From Congeria kusceri (taxonomy: Eukaryota; Mollusca; Bivalvia; Myida; Dreissenidae), in contig CM051036.1 of the NCBI GenBank assembly GCA_027627225.1, positions 39,497,926-39,561,925 of the forward strand: a DNA stretch of 64,000 bases, written 5' to 3'. The first letter of the stretch is position 1, and each line of letters opens with the position of its first letter. The position numbers and the translations under genes were made by a program. The notes below the pieces were generated by a model. That model did not search any database. It was given only the letters and a program-made list of their open reading frames with translations, and was not told where the DNA came from. Positions 23,645 through 34,441 of this stretch are shown piece after piece.

Positions 23645-24450
23645 TCTAACCCTTTTTATTCAAACGAATCTTTAGCTATTTCTGTTTTCCTCCGACCATG
23701 TCGTTAACTGCACCTGTCTGAAATACCATCAGAGTTTGCAGCAGTGGATGCCTCGCTGGCTCTTAAACTATGTGTCCCTAACTTTAAATGAGGGGCGACA
23801 ATTTTCAATTTCTGTGTAATGCATACTCGAGCTCTCGTATAGCTTAATTTTGTTTTGTTATTGGGCAACAGAAAAACATTTGTTTCCAGATCTGCAAGCT
23901 GGACGAAATAAGTATTCGTCGGAATCAAATTTTAAACCTGAGCACTCAAAATATCTTGTTAACATAGCTACTGGACATGCGCTAGTTACACCTTTTGCTA
24001 TCAAAAACATCAGTTTTACTTTTGCGTATTGTTACAACTATGTGATCAGACTTAAACAATATGTCCGAGCATTTCAATTCGCTTATCTCACTGAAACGAA
24101 AAATGCCTGCATAACTTATCATTATCATAGCTAAATCTCTCAGCTCTATAACATCTGTTGACTCTTTATACAAATCACAAAGCTGAATCAACATTTCAGT
24201 AGATACGATGTCCCGTTTCACTGTAGGCTTAGAGTTCATACTTGTAGAACATTCTAGCATGTTTCGAACTTAATGATTTTATGTAGGATCTACAAAATCG
24301 TTAATGTTGTGTAACCACTTGATTGTGTTGTGTAACCACTTGATTGCGTAAAACGCTGCAGATACTACACTTTCAGATTTTCCTAGATCAATCAAATGTG
24401 AAAGATACATTGCAACATGAATTGGATACGCCGGACTTGTTGGAAATCCT
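23645..24450 (-). pseudogene. Tyrosine recombinase of the YR retrotransposon, broken
   Basis: From 24450 downward the frame encodes the core-binding domain (around IHVAMYLSHLIDLGKS) with a tandem 21-bp duplication giving IKWLHNT-IKWLHNI. The catalytic domain begins at about 24240: YKESTDVIELRDLAMIMISY, then GIFRFSEISEL, which supplies the box I Arg. After a gap comes KLSYTRARVCI and LGTHSLRASEAST, the box II His-x-x-Arg. A stop follows at RCS, and the following RHGRR is in the same frame. The region that should carry the nucleophilic Tyr reads KDSFE, so the tyrosine is lost. The N-terminal part is cut by the Gypsy-like element at 24452. This enzyme would integrate circular cDNA by site-specific recombination. 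Confidence 0.9.
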
Positions 24451-24451
24451 T

Positions 24452-25615
24452 TATGTCATAGGATGAGATTACTCATATTAGATTTCTGTTGACAATTGAT
24501 TTTTTCTACAAAAAATTAACAATTTGTGTTGTTGTAAATTTAAGCTGAATTTTTACGTTTTAGGAGCACATTAAATTTCTGTGCATTTTATTAAGAAAAA
24601 CATCTCAAACATTTTTTTTAAAAGGCAGTATACTTTTAGGATAGCTTGCACTGCATGTATGTTTAGTAAGTTACCTGTATTATAACACTTATTGCACACG
24701 TCACTATCACAACGAGCCGCGTTGCGGACTACTGACTGGAGGGTTACTCTTTCGAGACGGAGAAAACCATTAACTCTAAGTAGTTATGCAATAATTATTA
24801 TAACAATTATTAACTCATAAAAATATAAGTTGATAGAGGGTAAAGTACAGTAATATATCTTATGCATTTGTACATATTTTACAAGGACAATAAGTTAATC
24901 TTTGATACTGTATACAAATAAGCTAGGAAATTATCTGCAGTTAAAGCGTTATTTAGATTACACAGACTATAACGCGAATTAACAATATACCGTTATAATC
25001 GATTTAGACTGGACAGGTATATATCGCGTTAGTAGGGCATTCATTAGCTAGAGTATAGTAGCGTTGACAACTAGTAATTCAACTGTGTAGAAGTTGATTG
25101 AACTAGGATACCTAACCAGGATTATATATTAGTGATTAGATAGTGATTAGATAGCATAGCGCAAGCTACGTAGATATTGTAGTTCGACTATTGTGATAAT
25201 TAGTGAACACAAGTTAGAGTAAAAGGCGTTTTGTATGGTGCACTGGGGGGGGGGTTAACTCTTTACAATTATACTTAGTAAATAAATAATAAGTGTGGGC
25301 CATATTAAGAACGTTATATGGTAGTATAGTTGAAACAAATACATACATATAATACGAGGTGTGTTACACAAGATATCATGTGATTAAATATCAAAATATT
25401 TTGGAAATCATTATATGATATGCAAATCTGTCACGTGGTCTTGTGCACCATTGTGGTCATACACAGATTTGAGTTTTAACATTTTTAGCTTTTAATATCG
25501 TAATAAATTAAGAGTGTGATGTATGGCTGAACGTTTGTGTCATATTAGAAAAGTAAACATTTAACACTTTGTTGCTTGTGTATCAGTTCGTGTATTTGTT
25601 TCTTTAGAAACTAAC
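24452..25615 (+). repeat. Gypsy-like 5' LTR and leader, right boundary unresolved
   Basis: The LTR starts at TGTCATAGG (24454). Its end cannot be placed because the right LTR is nearly all missing. The region has a run of about 11 G residues near 25246 but no convincing primer-binding site and no coding sequence before the ATG at 25616. Confidence 0.55.
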
Positions 25616-26446
25616 ATGGCAGAACATTTTGATGGAGGAGAAATTAGAAGGCGGATTAGAAGAGATAAAGCAAGGGAAATTAAGATGAGGATAGATGAAA
25701 ACAAGAATGAAAAGAACCGCATAGAACGCCAACTACGGAATACAAGGGAACGACAAATCAATGAAGAGTGTGGTGGACATACTGCACCTGTGTGTTATGA
25801 GTATGAAAGCTATATCGCAGATGACTCAGAACGGTTGAGTGACATATCAGAGTTCAACACTATTGATGAATTCCTTCATGAAAGTAAATCAAAAGACATT
25901 AAGGAAATGGATGATAGATGTTCTTCAACACGATTAAAGGAATGTATAGAAGTAGAAAACAAACATTTCCATTTCATCGATGAACATATACAATAGTTGG
26001 AGAACACATTAAGAGAGATAAATACAGATGATGTTACAAATGTGTCACAGCATAACAGCAAACGAGACAGAAATCCATATCCGCTCTCGAAACAAGTGTC
26101 TCAAGGTGAAACGTATGGAATTAGGGACAATTCCATTCGAGGCAGAGGAGAGAATGAAATAGAAGATGAACTGATGAATATACAAGTTGAACAGGACGAA
26201 ATTAGAAGTCAGTCCAGCAGATATGAAAGAGAAAGTTTGAAGCTGAGAAAGCTGCAATTAGAAGAAGAGAGAAGGAAACAGTTAATATTAGAAAATGAAA
26301 AAAGGCTTATGAGTGAAATTGAAACGAAAAGAAGAGCCGAAGAGGAACTTATAGACAGAGTTAAAAAGCTTGAAAAACAGGAAATTTTGCTAAATAGAAC
26401 GAGAAATGAAAATGAAAGGTTGGAAAGAGAAATGATCACAAAGTAG
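25616..26446 (+). pseudogene. Gypsy-like gag N-terminal coiled-coil region
   Basis: A frame opens at ATG 25616, runs 126 codons to a TAG at 25994 and continues in the same phase to 26446. It is highly charged: Arg/Lys/Glu-rich at the start, acidic in the middle (around YIADDSERLSDISEF) and strongly coiled-coil near the end (ESLKLRKLQLEEERRKQ). A long coiled coil before the capsid is known in some invertebrate Gypsy gag proteins. The minus-strand Ser/Phe-rich frames here are shadows. Confidence 0.65.
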
Positions 26447-26506
26447 ATAGAGAAATAGAAATTAAACAAGCGGTTACAGTTTCTACAAGAGAAGGAACGA
26501 AGACTG

Positions 26507-27359
26507 ATGAGAACATTTGCAGAAGGCAATAGCGAGTATTTTAAAAAAGAGATTGACACGCCACAAGATCACAGAATTAGAGATATGGGGATTAGTGATA
26601 GACCCTACATTTATAAACCCTGTGAATATTTTGAAAAAGAGATTGACTCACCACAAGACCGCAGAATTAGAGACATTGGGATCAGTGATCGACCCTCCAG
26701 TTATAAACCAAATTCTCCCAAAATACCGAACTTTGATGGTGATCATTTTGAACAACGGAAGATGGAGGTACAATGTATTATGAAAAGTAATGTGTATCCA
26801 GATTACGCTATAGTACAGGCAATTAGAAACTCGCTGAAAGGAGACACGAGACTGGTCCTATTGACTATGAAACCGTCAGCCAGCCCTGTCGAAATTATCA
26901 GCAAGCTCAGTGAAATATATGGAAATGTTAAGACAGCCGACCGCGTTGTTCACGATTTTTACTCCGCCACTCAAAAATAAAACGAATTATGTTCTGCATG
27001 GGGAGTAAGAATAGAAATGTTATTTCAACAAGCAGTTGAAAAAGGAGAGATTGATGAAGAAAAAAGAAATGCAAAACTGAAGGAGCGTTTTTGGAGAGGA
27101 CTGTACTCAGAAAAGTTGAGAAATGCTACTTGAGTGTCATACGAGTCTGCTGATACCTTCGAAATGCTAAGACGAAAAGCGTTCTGGAACTCAAACAGGA
27201 AGGTTTCACGGAAATCAAAGAGGTTTTAGAAGAAATGATAATCGAAATGATAGACAGACAGAGAAAGCAGATATAAAGGAGAAGGAAAGTGTTCACAAAG
27301 ACAAGAATCCTTTAAACAAAAATCGGTTTTCGTCGGAGGGCACGGCGGAAGCAAGAAAA
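26507..27359 (+). pseudogene. Gypsy-like gag capsid region with a 30-residue duplication
   Basis: The frame at 26507-26980 starts with two tandem 30-residue copies (26534-26623 and 26624-26713), beginning EYFKKEIDTPQDH and EYFEKEIDSPQDR, followed by SPKIPNFDGDHFEQRKMEV. That last segment matches the start of a Ty3/Gypsy capsid, where a short P-x-F-x-G motif precedes a Trp-rich helix (here the Trp is replaced). It continues with QAIRNSLKGDTRLVLLTMKP and a SEIYGNV motif. A stop at 26978 and frame changes follow; capsid helices (RFWRGLYSEKLRNAT) are still readable to about 27130. No zinc knuckle is visible before the LINE insertion. Confidence 0.7.
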
Positions 27360-27366
27360 TAGGCCC

Positions 27367-29664
27367 TTTTTTTTAACATAAGAACCTAAAACAGTCTCAA
27401 TTTATTTTATTTTTTTTCTCTTTCTTTTTTCTTCCATTACCTAACTTTTCTCTGTAACTATGAGCATCCTTAACCCTAACAATAATAGGACAGGCGTCTT
27501 GAGCATAGGAGTTGTACATGTGAAGCAAGGTTATATACTTACCTACTCTACTTTAATAAATGACAGATAAACTAAAAATTCTATCTCTAAATTGCAGAGG
27601 TCTAAATGGCGCTTTTAAACGACATAAAGTATTTAATTATTTAAAGGAATATAAGTGTAATATTTACTGTGATTTTTTTGCAAGTTATGGCTCAACAAAT
27701 TCACGGGGCACCGTTGTACTTGTGTCTAACGATTTTGATTATAAAACGCATCAATGTATCCCTGATGATAGTGGAAATTATATAGCGCTAGATATCTCTT
27801 TTGGGGAAACTCGTTTTACACTGGTATCTATTTATGGTACAAATACAGACACTCTATCATTTTACACAAACATTTTTAAATTAATTGATGATATTTGAAA
27901 TGACTCATTAATAATATGTGGTGACTTTAATATGGTTTTAAATCCGGAAATAGACTATTGTAATTATAAGAACATAAATAACCCTAAAGCCAGGGGTAAA
28001 CTTTTAGAGTTTATTGAAACGTATAATCTTGTAGACCCCTTTCGTGAAAAGTATCCATCCACTAAAAGATACACCTGGCGCAGGTCACATCCCTTACAGC
28101 AAGCAAGACTTGATTTTTTTCTACTATCTACAAATCTATTCGCCTCTTTTGATTCCACTTCTATAAAACCAAGTCTACAGTCTGACCACTCCTTGATAAT
28201 GTTAGACCTGATGTTTAGTGAATTCCAACATGCGTCGGGCCTGTGGAAACACAATAATTCTCTTCTCTCCGATTTAAATTATATTAACGAAATTAACAGT
28301 AAAATTATTCAGATTAAAGAACAATACGCGCTTCCTGTCTACAATGTTGATAACTTGAATTTAATTCTAGATAGTGAAATATGTTTTACCATCAGTGACC
28401 AACTCTTTTTAGAGACACTACTGATGGAATTGAGGGGAAAAGCAATTTCATACGGATCATATAAAAAGAAAGCAAATGCAAAACATGAAAAATATATCCT
28501 AGATAAAATAAATGTTCTGGAACAAAATTTATCAGATGCTAATATGGAAGAATTAAACATTTTAAAACAAGAATTTGAAAATATAAACGAACAGAAAATA
28601 AAAGGTTATCTCACTAGAGCAAAGTCAAAGTGGATTCTTGAAGGTGAAAAACCAACGAAATATTTTTGTAATCTTGAAAAACAACGCGCAGCTGTAAAAA
28701 CTATTTATAAATTAGAAGATGAAAATGGAAATGTTACAACTGATCAAAAAGAAATTTTAAATAAAGTTAAAGAATTTTATCAATGTCTTTACCAAAGCAA
28801 AGATACTTGTGAAACTAAAAGTTTTTCAAATTTTATTACAAACATAATTGGTCCAAAATTAAATGATACAGAAGCGCTTCTACTTGAAGGAAATATATCT
28901 GTATCAGAAGCAACTAATGTCTTAAAAAACATGTCTAATAATAAAAGTCCGGGCAGTTCAGGCTTTACTGTAGAATTTTATAAGGTCTTTTGGAAACAAA
29001 TTGGTACTTTTGTAGTAAGATCTCTAAATGAAGCATTTCAAAGTGGGAAATTAACTGTTACTCAAACGCAAGGGATTATTACATGCATTCCAAAAGGTGA
29101 CAGATCTAGATTATTTTTGAAAAATTGGAGACCAATAACACTTTTAAATACTATTTACAAAATTGGCTCAGGTGTTATTGCAAACAGGATGAAAACATGC
29201 ATGGATAAACTTATACATAGTGATCAAACAGGTTTTATCAAAGGTCGATACATAGGTGAAAACACAAGGCTTATATTTGATATTATGAACTTTACTGAAG
29301 AGAAAGATATTCCGGGTTTGTTGCTTTTAATCGATTTTGAAAAGGCTTTTGATTCTCTGTCGTGGTCATTTGTCGATGAGACACTTTCTTTCTTTAATTT
29401 TGGTCCTGACATCAAACGTTGGTTTCAAACATTTTACAAAGATGCCAAATCCGCAGTCATACAGTGTGGATATTTATCTGAATTCTTCCCTATTCAGCGT
29501 GGATGTCGCCAAGGAGACCCATTATCTTGTTACATCTTTATTCGTTGCGCAGAAATATTATCTTTAAAAATAAGAAATAAAAACGACATCAAAGGTGTAA
29601 ACATCAATAACATAGAACACAAACTCTCACAATTCGCAGATGACACAACCATTATTTTGGATGG
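27367..29664 (+). mobile_element. L1/Tx1-like LINE inserted in the Gypsy-like element, 3'-truncated
   Basis: The insertion is bounded by a 7-bp direct repeat TAGGCCC (27360-27366 and 29665-29671). Removing it with one repeat copy rejoins the Gypsy frame (GGSKKIG followed by PSESET), so this is a true target-site duplication. The insert starts with a T-rich stretch and about 190 bp of leader, encodes an endonuclease and about half of a reverse transcriptase and ends abruptly just after the FADD box. There is no 3' UTR or poly(A) tail. LINE copies are normally 5'-truncated, so this polarity is odd. Confidence 0.85.
27560..29664 (+). pseudogene. LINE endonuclease-reverse transcriptase, partial
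   Basis: One frame runs from ATG 27560 to the truncation, with a single in-frame TGA at 27896. The endonuclease shows ILSLNCRGL at its start, CGDFNMVL in the middle and QSDHSLIML at its end. The block that should hold the catalytic Glu, after YLKEYKCNIY, is deleted. A Lys-rich linker with RAKSKWILEGEKPTKYF precedes the RT: NNKSPGSSGFTVEFYKVFW, WRPITLLN, TGFIKGRYIGENTRL, LLIDFEKAFDSLSW (motif A), RGCRQGDPLS and LSQFADDTTIIL (motif C). These signatures fit the L1/Tx1 group. The RT thumb and everything after it are absent. With only one stop, this is the youngest-looking of the three nested layers. Confidence 0.9.
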
Positions 29665-29671
29665 TAGGCCC

Positions 29672-30393
29672 ATCAGAATCAGAAACACTAAAGCAAAGAA
29701 TGATAGGAACAGCCAATGAAAGTTTTATAGAAATAGAAGGGACAATGATAAAAGCATTGATAGACACAGGGTCAATGATAAGTTCAATCTCTGAAGAATT
29801 CTATGAAAACATGGAAAATAAGCCAGATATTAAAAGCTTGGATGACTTTGAACTTAATGTCACAGGAGCAAATGGACTGACAGTTCCATATAGTGGCTAT
29901 ATTGAAGCTGAAGTAAAACTGCCTAACAGCAATATGGTACCGCTTACAGTTCCATGCTTGGTTGTTAAGAATACAGAATATTACAACCAAGTACCTGCAA
30001 TAGTGAGAATGTGCTAATGTGTGTTACCATGATGACATAGATCACATTCCAAAGGAATGGAATACAGCTTTCGAAGTGACACAAAGTACGAATGTGGGTT
30101 TTGTAAAAGCAACAAAAGACATTGTTTGACAACCTATGGAGATTAAAACTGTAACAGGAATAGTTAGAAAACCATGTCAAGTAGTAGCGGCCGTAACAGA
30201 AGACACGGAAAACGCAGGTCCACATCAACCGACAGTGTGTCCACGAGTGGTGTCCTTAGACAATCCAGGCAAAACAGCAAGAATTCCTGTCAGGGTTTGC
30301 AACCTTTCAGCAAAGGTATTGAAAAATACGCGCCAAGTCACCAATATGCCAACTGCAGGAAGTCAGTGTTCTCCGCGCAGCACCTATGTTTGA
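29672..30393 (+). pseudogene. Gypsy-like protease and linker
   Basis: Gypsy coding resumes right after the LINE. The frame to 30017 contains MIKALIDTGSMISSISEEFY, the retropepsin active-site strand (Asp-Thr-Gly) with a Ser-rich follow-on, and later TVPYSGYIEAEVKLP, a flap-like segment. This aspartic protease would process the Gag-Pol polyprotein. After the TAA at 30015 and a TGA at 30127, the frame at 30136-30393 (with GIVRKPCQVVAAV) continues the protease-to-RT linker. The broken frame makes the protein inactive. Confidence 0.8.
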
Positions 30394-31659
30394 AAACAAA
30401 GCATCAAAATCTGAAGATATACTTACCTCAGTAGGTCCATCTGCATCTGTCCAGCGGCAAACAGCAACCAAACCTGAAAAGAAAGAACCTGAACAAGTAG
30501 AAGAAGAAATTAAAGTGAAATATGGTGTCGATGTGAGCACATCAGGACTAAACCCGGAACATAAAGTCAAACTCTTGAAGCTGTTCGAGAAGTGGAAATC
30601 TATCTTTCCAACATCGCCAATGGATTTGGGACACACCACAGCAGTTAAACATAAAATTGAACTTAGCAATCATGAACCTTTCAAGGAACCTTATAGAAAG
30701 ATACCACCAGCATTATTCCAAGATGTGAAACAGCATCTTCAGGATATGTTAGAAATTGGAGCCATAAAAGAGTCCAAAAGCCCATGATCATCGAATGTGG
30801 TGATAGTCAGGAAAACAGATGGCACCATTATGTTCTGCATTGACTTCCGGAAGTTCAATAACCGCAAAAAGAAGAATGCCTATGGTATTCCACGCGTAGA
30901 AGATTCTTTGCACGTATTTTCTGGAGCAAAATACTTCTCCAAGATTGATCTTAAGTCAGGATACTGGCAGGTGGAGCTAGAAGAAGAAGACAAAGAAAAG
31001 ACAGCCTTTCAGGTTTGGGGTTAGGCTTCTATGAATGCAATCGCATGCCATTTGGTTTATGTAACGCCCCAGCCACATTTCAGAGGTTGATGGAGCGTTG
31101 CATGGGTGACTTGAACCTTAGAGACTGTCTGATCTATCTAGATGACGTAATAATTTTCAGCAGTGACGTCATCAGCCACCTAGAGCGACTTGACAGTGTT
31201 TTTAAGCGCTTAGCGGAGTTCAATCTCAAGATAAAACCCAGTAAGTGCGAATTCTTTAAAGCAGAGACCACCTATCTGGGTCATGTTGTCTCCGCTGACG
31301 GAATAAAGGCTGATCCTAACAAAACTGAAGCAGTTCAAAATTGGTCCACGCCAAAATCAATTAAAGAAGTCCGACAATTCTTAGGATTTGCGGGATATTC
31401 TCGTCGTTTTATCCGGGGCTTCGCTAACTTAGCAAGACCTTTAAACGACTTACTTCTAGGACAGCCGACCAAGAAACAGACAAAATTGCCCGCGAAAAAG
31501 ATGAAAAAGACACCCTATAGGTGGGAGGCAGCTCAGCAAAAGGCTTTTGATGAAATCAAGAAGCAGTTGTGCAATCCTCCAGTACTTGGTTATGCAAGTT
31601 ATACAAAGCCCTTCGTAGTTCACACTGATGTGTCCTCGTGCGGCCTCGGGGCAGTATGA
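30386..31659 (+). pseudogene. Gypsy-like reverse transcriptase
   Basis: The domain is read in order with two breaks. First comes HKIELSNHEPFKEPYRKIPP and MLEIGAIKESKSP, then a TGA at 30785. The same phase continues with VVIVRKTDGTIMFCIDFRKF, SKIDLKSGYWQVELEE (motif A, Asp) and a frameshift near 31015. The rest is MPFGLCNAPATFQRLMER, CLIYLDDVIIFS (motif C, YLDD), YLGHVVSADGIKADP and RQFLGFAGYSRRFIRGFANL. This is a classic Ty3/Gypsy RT with connection region. Codons are less AT-rich than in the neighbouring LINE. Confidence 0.95.
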
Positions 31660-32208
31660 TATCAGCGCCAAGATGAGAAGCACCGGGTGATCGCCTATGC
31701 CAGTCGCAGTCTGAAAGCAAGTGAGATTTGTTATCCAGCTCATAAACTCGAATTTATCGCCCTTGAATGGTCGATCACTGAAAAGTTTCACGACTACTTG
31801 TATGGCGGGAGGTTCGAGGTTGTGACGGATAACAACCCTCTCACTTACATAAACAGTACAGCCAAATTAGATGCCACTGGTCAACGATGGTTAGCAACTT
31901 TATCCAACTACAGTTACACCATTACCTACAGAAAAGGTAAAAACCATTCTGATGCTGATGGTCTGAGTCGATGCATTCCGGCAGACGTTATCGATGCGGT
32001 CAAACATTCGGCAACGGCAGAAACGATTCCTTTGTCAGATACTCTTCGCGATCCACAAACCATACCAGGGAATCAAAATCTCGATATTACAGATGATGTC
32101 ATTCGATCGAACAGTTTGTCTTCAAAAGACTGGCATGCTGCGCAAAGCCAGGATCTCACTATTTCACAGGTCGCTGATAAAATAAACAACGGTACCATAC
32201 CGGCATAG
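31660..32208 (+). pseudogene. Gypsy-like RNase H
   Basis: After a TGA at 31657 that interrupts HTDVSSCGLGAV, the RNase H continues with VIAYASRSLKASEICYPAHK, EFIALEWSITEKFHDYLYG and FEVVTDNNPLTYI (second catalytic Asp). It then runs through WLATLSNYSYTITYRKGKNH and ADGLSR, the signature end of Ty3/Gypsy RNase H. It degrades the RNA strand during reverse transcription. Apart from the leading stop, the domain is nearly intact. Confidence 0.95.
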
Positions 32209-32847
32209 CCTATGAATCGTGAACTTAAAGCGTACCTGAAAGAAATGCCTAACTTAATTAGCATTCAAGGTGTATTATATAGGAAGACAAGTACATCTGG
32301 CGAGGAACGACTTCAGCTGTTACTTCCAGAGAATCTTCGAAATTAAGTGTTGCACGCTCTGCACACTGACCTTGGTCATCAAGGACGAGACCGTACCACC
32401 GCACTGTTCAAGGAACGTTTCTACTGGCCAGGAATGGACAGCTTCATTGCAGAACAGGTTCGGAATTGCGAACGCTGTGTATACCGGAAGTCTAAAGGCG
32501 CCATCGCAGAAATGATACCCATAGTATCAACAACGCCAATGGAAATTATATGCATTGACTTTCTGTCGTTAGAGCAGTCCAAAGGCCATTATGAAAATAT
32601 TCTTGTGCTAACGGACCACTTCACAAGATACGCCCAAGCATATCCTACCCGTAATCAGACAGCAAAAACCACAGCCCGCATACTGTTTGATAACTTTGTT
32701 GTACATTATGGATTCCCTGCCAGAATACACAGCGACCAAGGCCCTAACTTTGAATCCAATGTCATCAAGGAACTTTGCAGTCTGGCGGCGGTTGAGAAAA
32801 CCAGGACCACGCCTTACAAGTTGCATTTTAAAAACGTATTAACATAG
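32209..32847 (+). pseudogene. Gypsy-like integrase, truncated before the catalytic Glu
   Basis: Following a TAG at 32206, the integrase N-terminal region reads LHTDLGHQGRDRTTALFKER, FYWPGMDSFI and CERCVYRKSK, the HHCC zinc-binding domain. A further TAA lies at 32344. The core shows IICIDFLSLE (first Asp) and IHSDQGPNFES (second Asp). The frame ends at 32847 soon after TTPYK, just where the segment carrying the catalytic Glu should begin, and the C-terminal domain is missing. A deletion joining the integrase core to the 3' LTR region is the simplest explanation. Confidence 0.9.
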
Positions 32848-32872
32848 GCTAAAAGTCATGAGCCTTTTTATT

Positions 32873-32924
32873 AAAGCGGGGAAGTATGTCATAGGGTGAG
32901 ATTACTCATATTAGATTTCTGTTG
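32873..32924 (+). promoter_or_regulatory. Polypurine tract and remnant of the 3' LTR
   Basis: AAAGCGGGGAAG (32873-32884), the expected plus-strand primer, directly precedes the 40-bp repeat that also starts the 5' LTR. The remainder of the 3' LTR is not recognisable. Confidence 0.7.
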
Positions 32925-33481
32925 TAAAAACTAGTTTTCTAATTTTTCCCTAATCTGTAAATTGTTCTCATGGTCATTCAATCCAATATAACACTTCACA
33001 AGTTATACTATTCCACTTATTATAAACCTATCACGCATGACTTAGCGTCTCATGACTATGTCAAGGTGCAAGAAATATCATTACGTTTATATCGATTGCA
33101 CATTGCACATTGTCTAATAAATCAATGTGATATTCATTCGTTACAGGTTAGTTGTTTTTATTATAATAATATTTATTATTATCAATAGTAATATTTTATA
33201 ATAAATAGGTTTATAAATATATCCTTAAATTCATTATTATAGAATAATATTATTTTATATTTGTATTTAAATAAAATGTAATGTTACCAGTCATACCAAT
33301 CATTGTCCATTATAATGTTTAAAGAAATATCATTACGTTTATATCGATTGCACATTGCAGATGTCTAATAAATCAATGTGATATTCATTCGTTACAGTGT
33401 TGATTGTCCTCGGACGGAACAACCCATAAACAAATAAAACAACACAAATAGACACATAGGTCGACTGGGCTACGTTGACAT
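32925..33481. repeat. AT-rich segment with a 77-bp direct duplication
   Basis: A segment from GAAATATCATTACG to CATTCGTTACAG occurs at about 33070-33147 and again at 33322-33397, 252 bp apart and nearly identical. The region should belong to the YR retrotransposon between RNase H and recombinase, but no coding sequence is readable. Confidence 0.6.
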
Positions 33482-33640
33482 TTAGATGCACATGTTCACA
33501 GTTCCGTCTGCTCTTGACGCCAGTACACGTGTAGCCATGCGATCAATGACACGTCCCTGGTCCGCAACGGTGACCCCTGCCTCGTCGAATTTCTTCTGTA
33601 AGTCGTGCCTTAGGTCAAGACCCGCAAATTTATGCTGCAT
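33482..33640 (-). CDS. Small ORF of unknown function inside the YR element
   Basis: An ATG-started 52-codon frame on the minus strand is amphipathic and charged (HKFAGLDLRHDLQKKFDE, then VADQGRVIDRMATRVL), with better base balance than its flanks. It may be a remnant of the retrotransposon protein between RNase H and the recombinase. I do not recognise a domain. Confidence 0.3.
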   Translation of the reverse strand: MQHKFAGLDLRHDLQKKFDEAGVTVADQGRVIDRMATRVLASRADGTVNMCI

Positions 33641-33749
33641 CAGTCAAGTACACTCCATAACTTTATACAAAGGTATCAGAGAAATCACATCTTATTGCTA
33701 TCATTCTGAATGAAAGAAATTCATTTGCAAATATTCCATTATTTCCTTT

Positions 33750-34441
33750 TCATTTAATAATAATATCTGTACTTGGAGGTAAGTTTGTGCTTTTAAGAAA
33801 ACTGTTAAACGAACCATCGTTTCTAACTATAAGTGGCCAGTAATTAATATATATTATATATTTACCTGTTCCGCTTTCCGTCTGCATTAAATTGACATAT
33901 GTAATGTTTAAATTCTCATCGTTGACAGTATATTTATCTACTTCCGGAGACAAATTACCATAAGATCTCATTTCTGTTAATTTACAGCAACTACTGCCTA
34001 CTTCCGGGGTCACATTGATGCTCGCTTCCGGGAGCCTTAGCATATTTTTTTTTGTAAATCACGTTCTTTTTTGTAAATCACTTCCGGGGGCATATCATTA
34101 CAGTCCACTTCCGGGACCACGAGTACGTCTCTGTCCACTTCCGGGGACATACGACCTTTACTGATCTGATACGGTCGCATACTTACAACTGTGTCCACTT
34201 CCGGGGACATATCAATATCAATGCTCACTTCCGGGAGCCTGACTACATATCTGTCCACTTTCTGTGACTTACGACTTTTACTGCTCTGATCTGAGTTCAT
34301 ACTTACATTATTGCCCACTTCCGGGGACTCATCATTATGAATGCTCATGTCCGGGAGCGTTTCTGTTCTGGTACCTACTTCCAGGGACAATACATCTATG
34401 CTACTATCATCGTATAAAACTTGTTTTAGTTGTACCTTCAT
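33750..34441 (-). pseudogene. Acidic SPEVD-repeat coding region after RNase H
   Basis: Two overlapping minus-strand frames (34037-34441 and 33750-34043) encode a degenerate repeat in which S/P-E-V-D/G recurs about ten times at variable 10-20 residue spacing. At DNA level it shows as repeated CCACTTCCGGGGACAT. It follows the RNase H after a frameshift. No match to a known retrotransposon domain is evident; it could be a repeat expansion inside RNase H or a short linker protein. Confidence 0.5.

Larger units (their letters stand above)
24452..32924 (+). mobile_element. Ty3/Gypsy-like LTR retrotransposon nested in the YR element
   Basis: The ends share a 40-bp direct repeat (24452-24491 and 32885-32924, one difference, containing GAGATTACTCATATTAG), and a polypurine tract precedes the right copy. 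Inside, in Ty3/Gypsy order, are gag, protease, reverse transcriptase, RNase H and integrase. About 2.3 kb belong to a later LINE insertion, leaving about 6.2 kb of Gypsy sequence. Multiple stops and frameshifts and a truncated integrase show it is inactive. The right LTR is recognisable only for its first 40 bp. Confidence 0.85.

Noticed and set aside
26209..26559. Ser/Phe-rich minus-strand frame
   Set aside because: It is the antisense shadow of the Glu/Arg-rich gag coiled coil.
33482..33640. Considered as the missing N-terminus of the tyrosine recombinase
   Set aside because: Its sequence does not resemble a core-binding domain, so it is left as an unknown small ORF.
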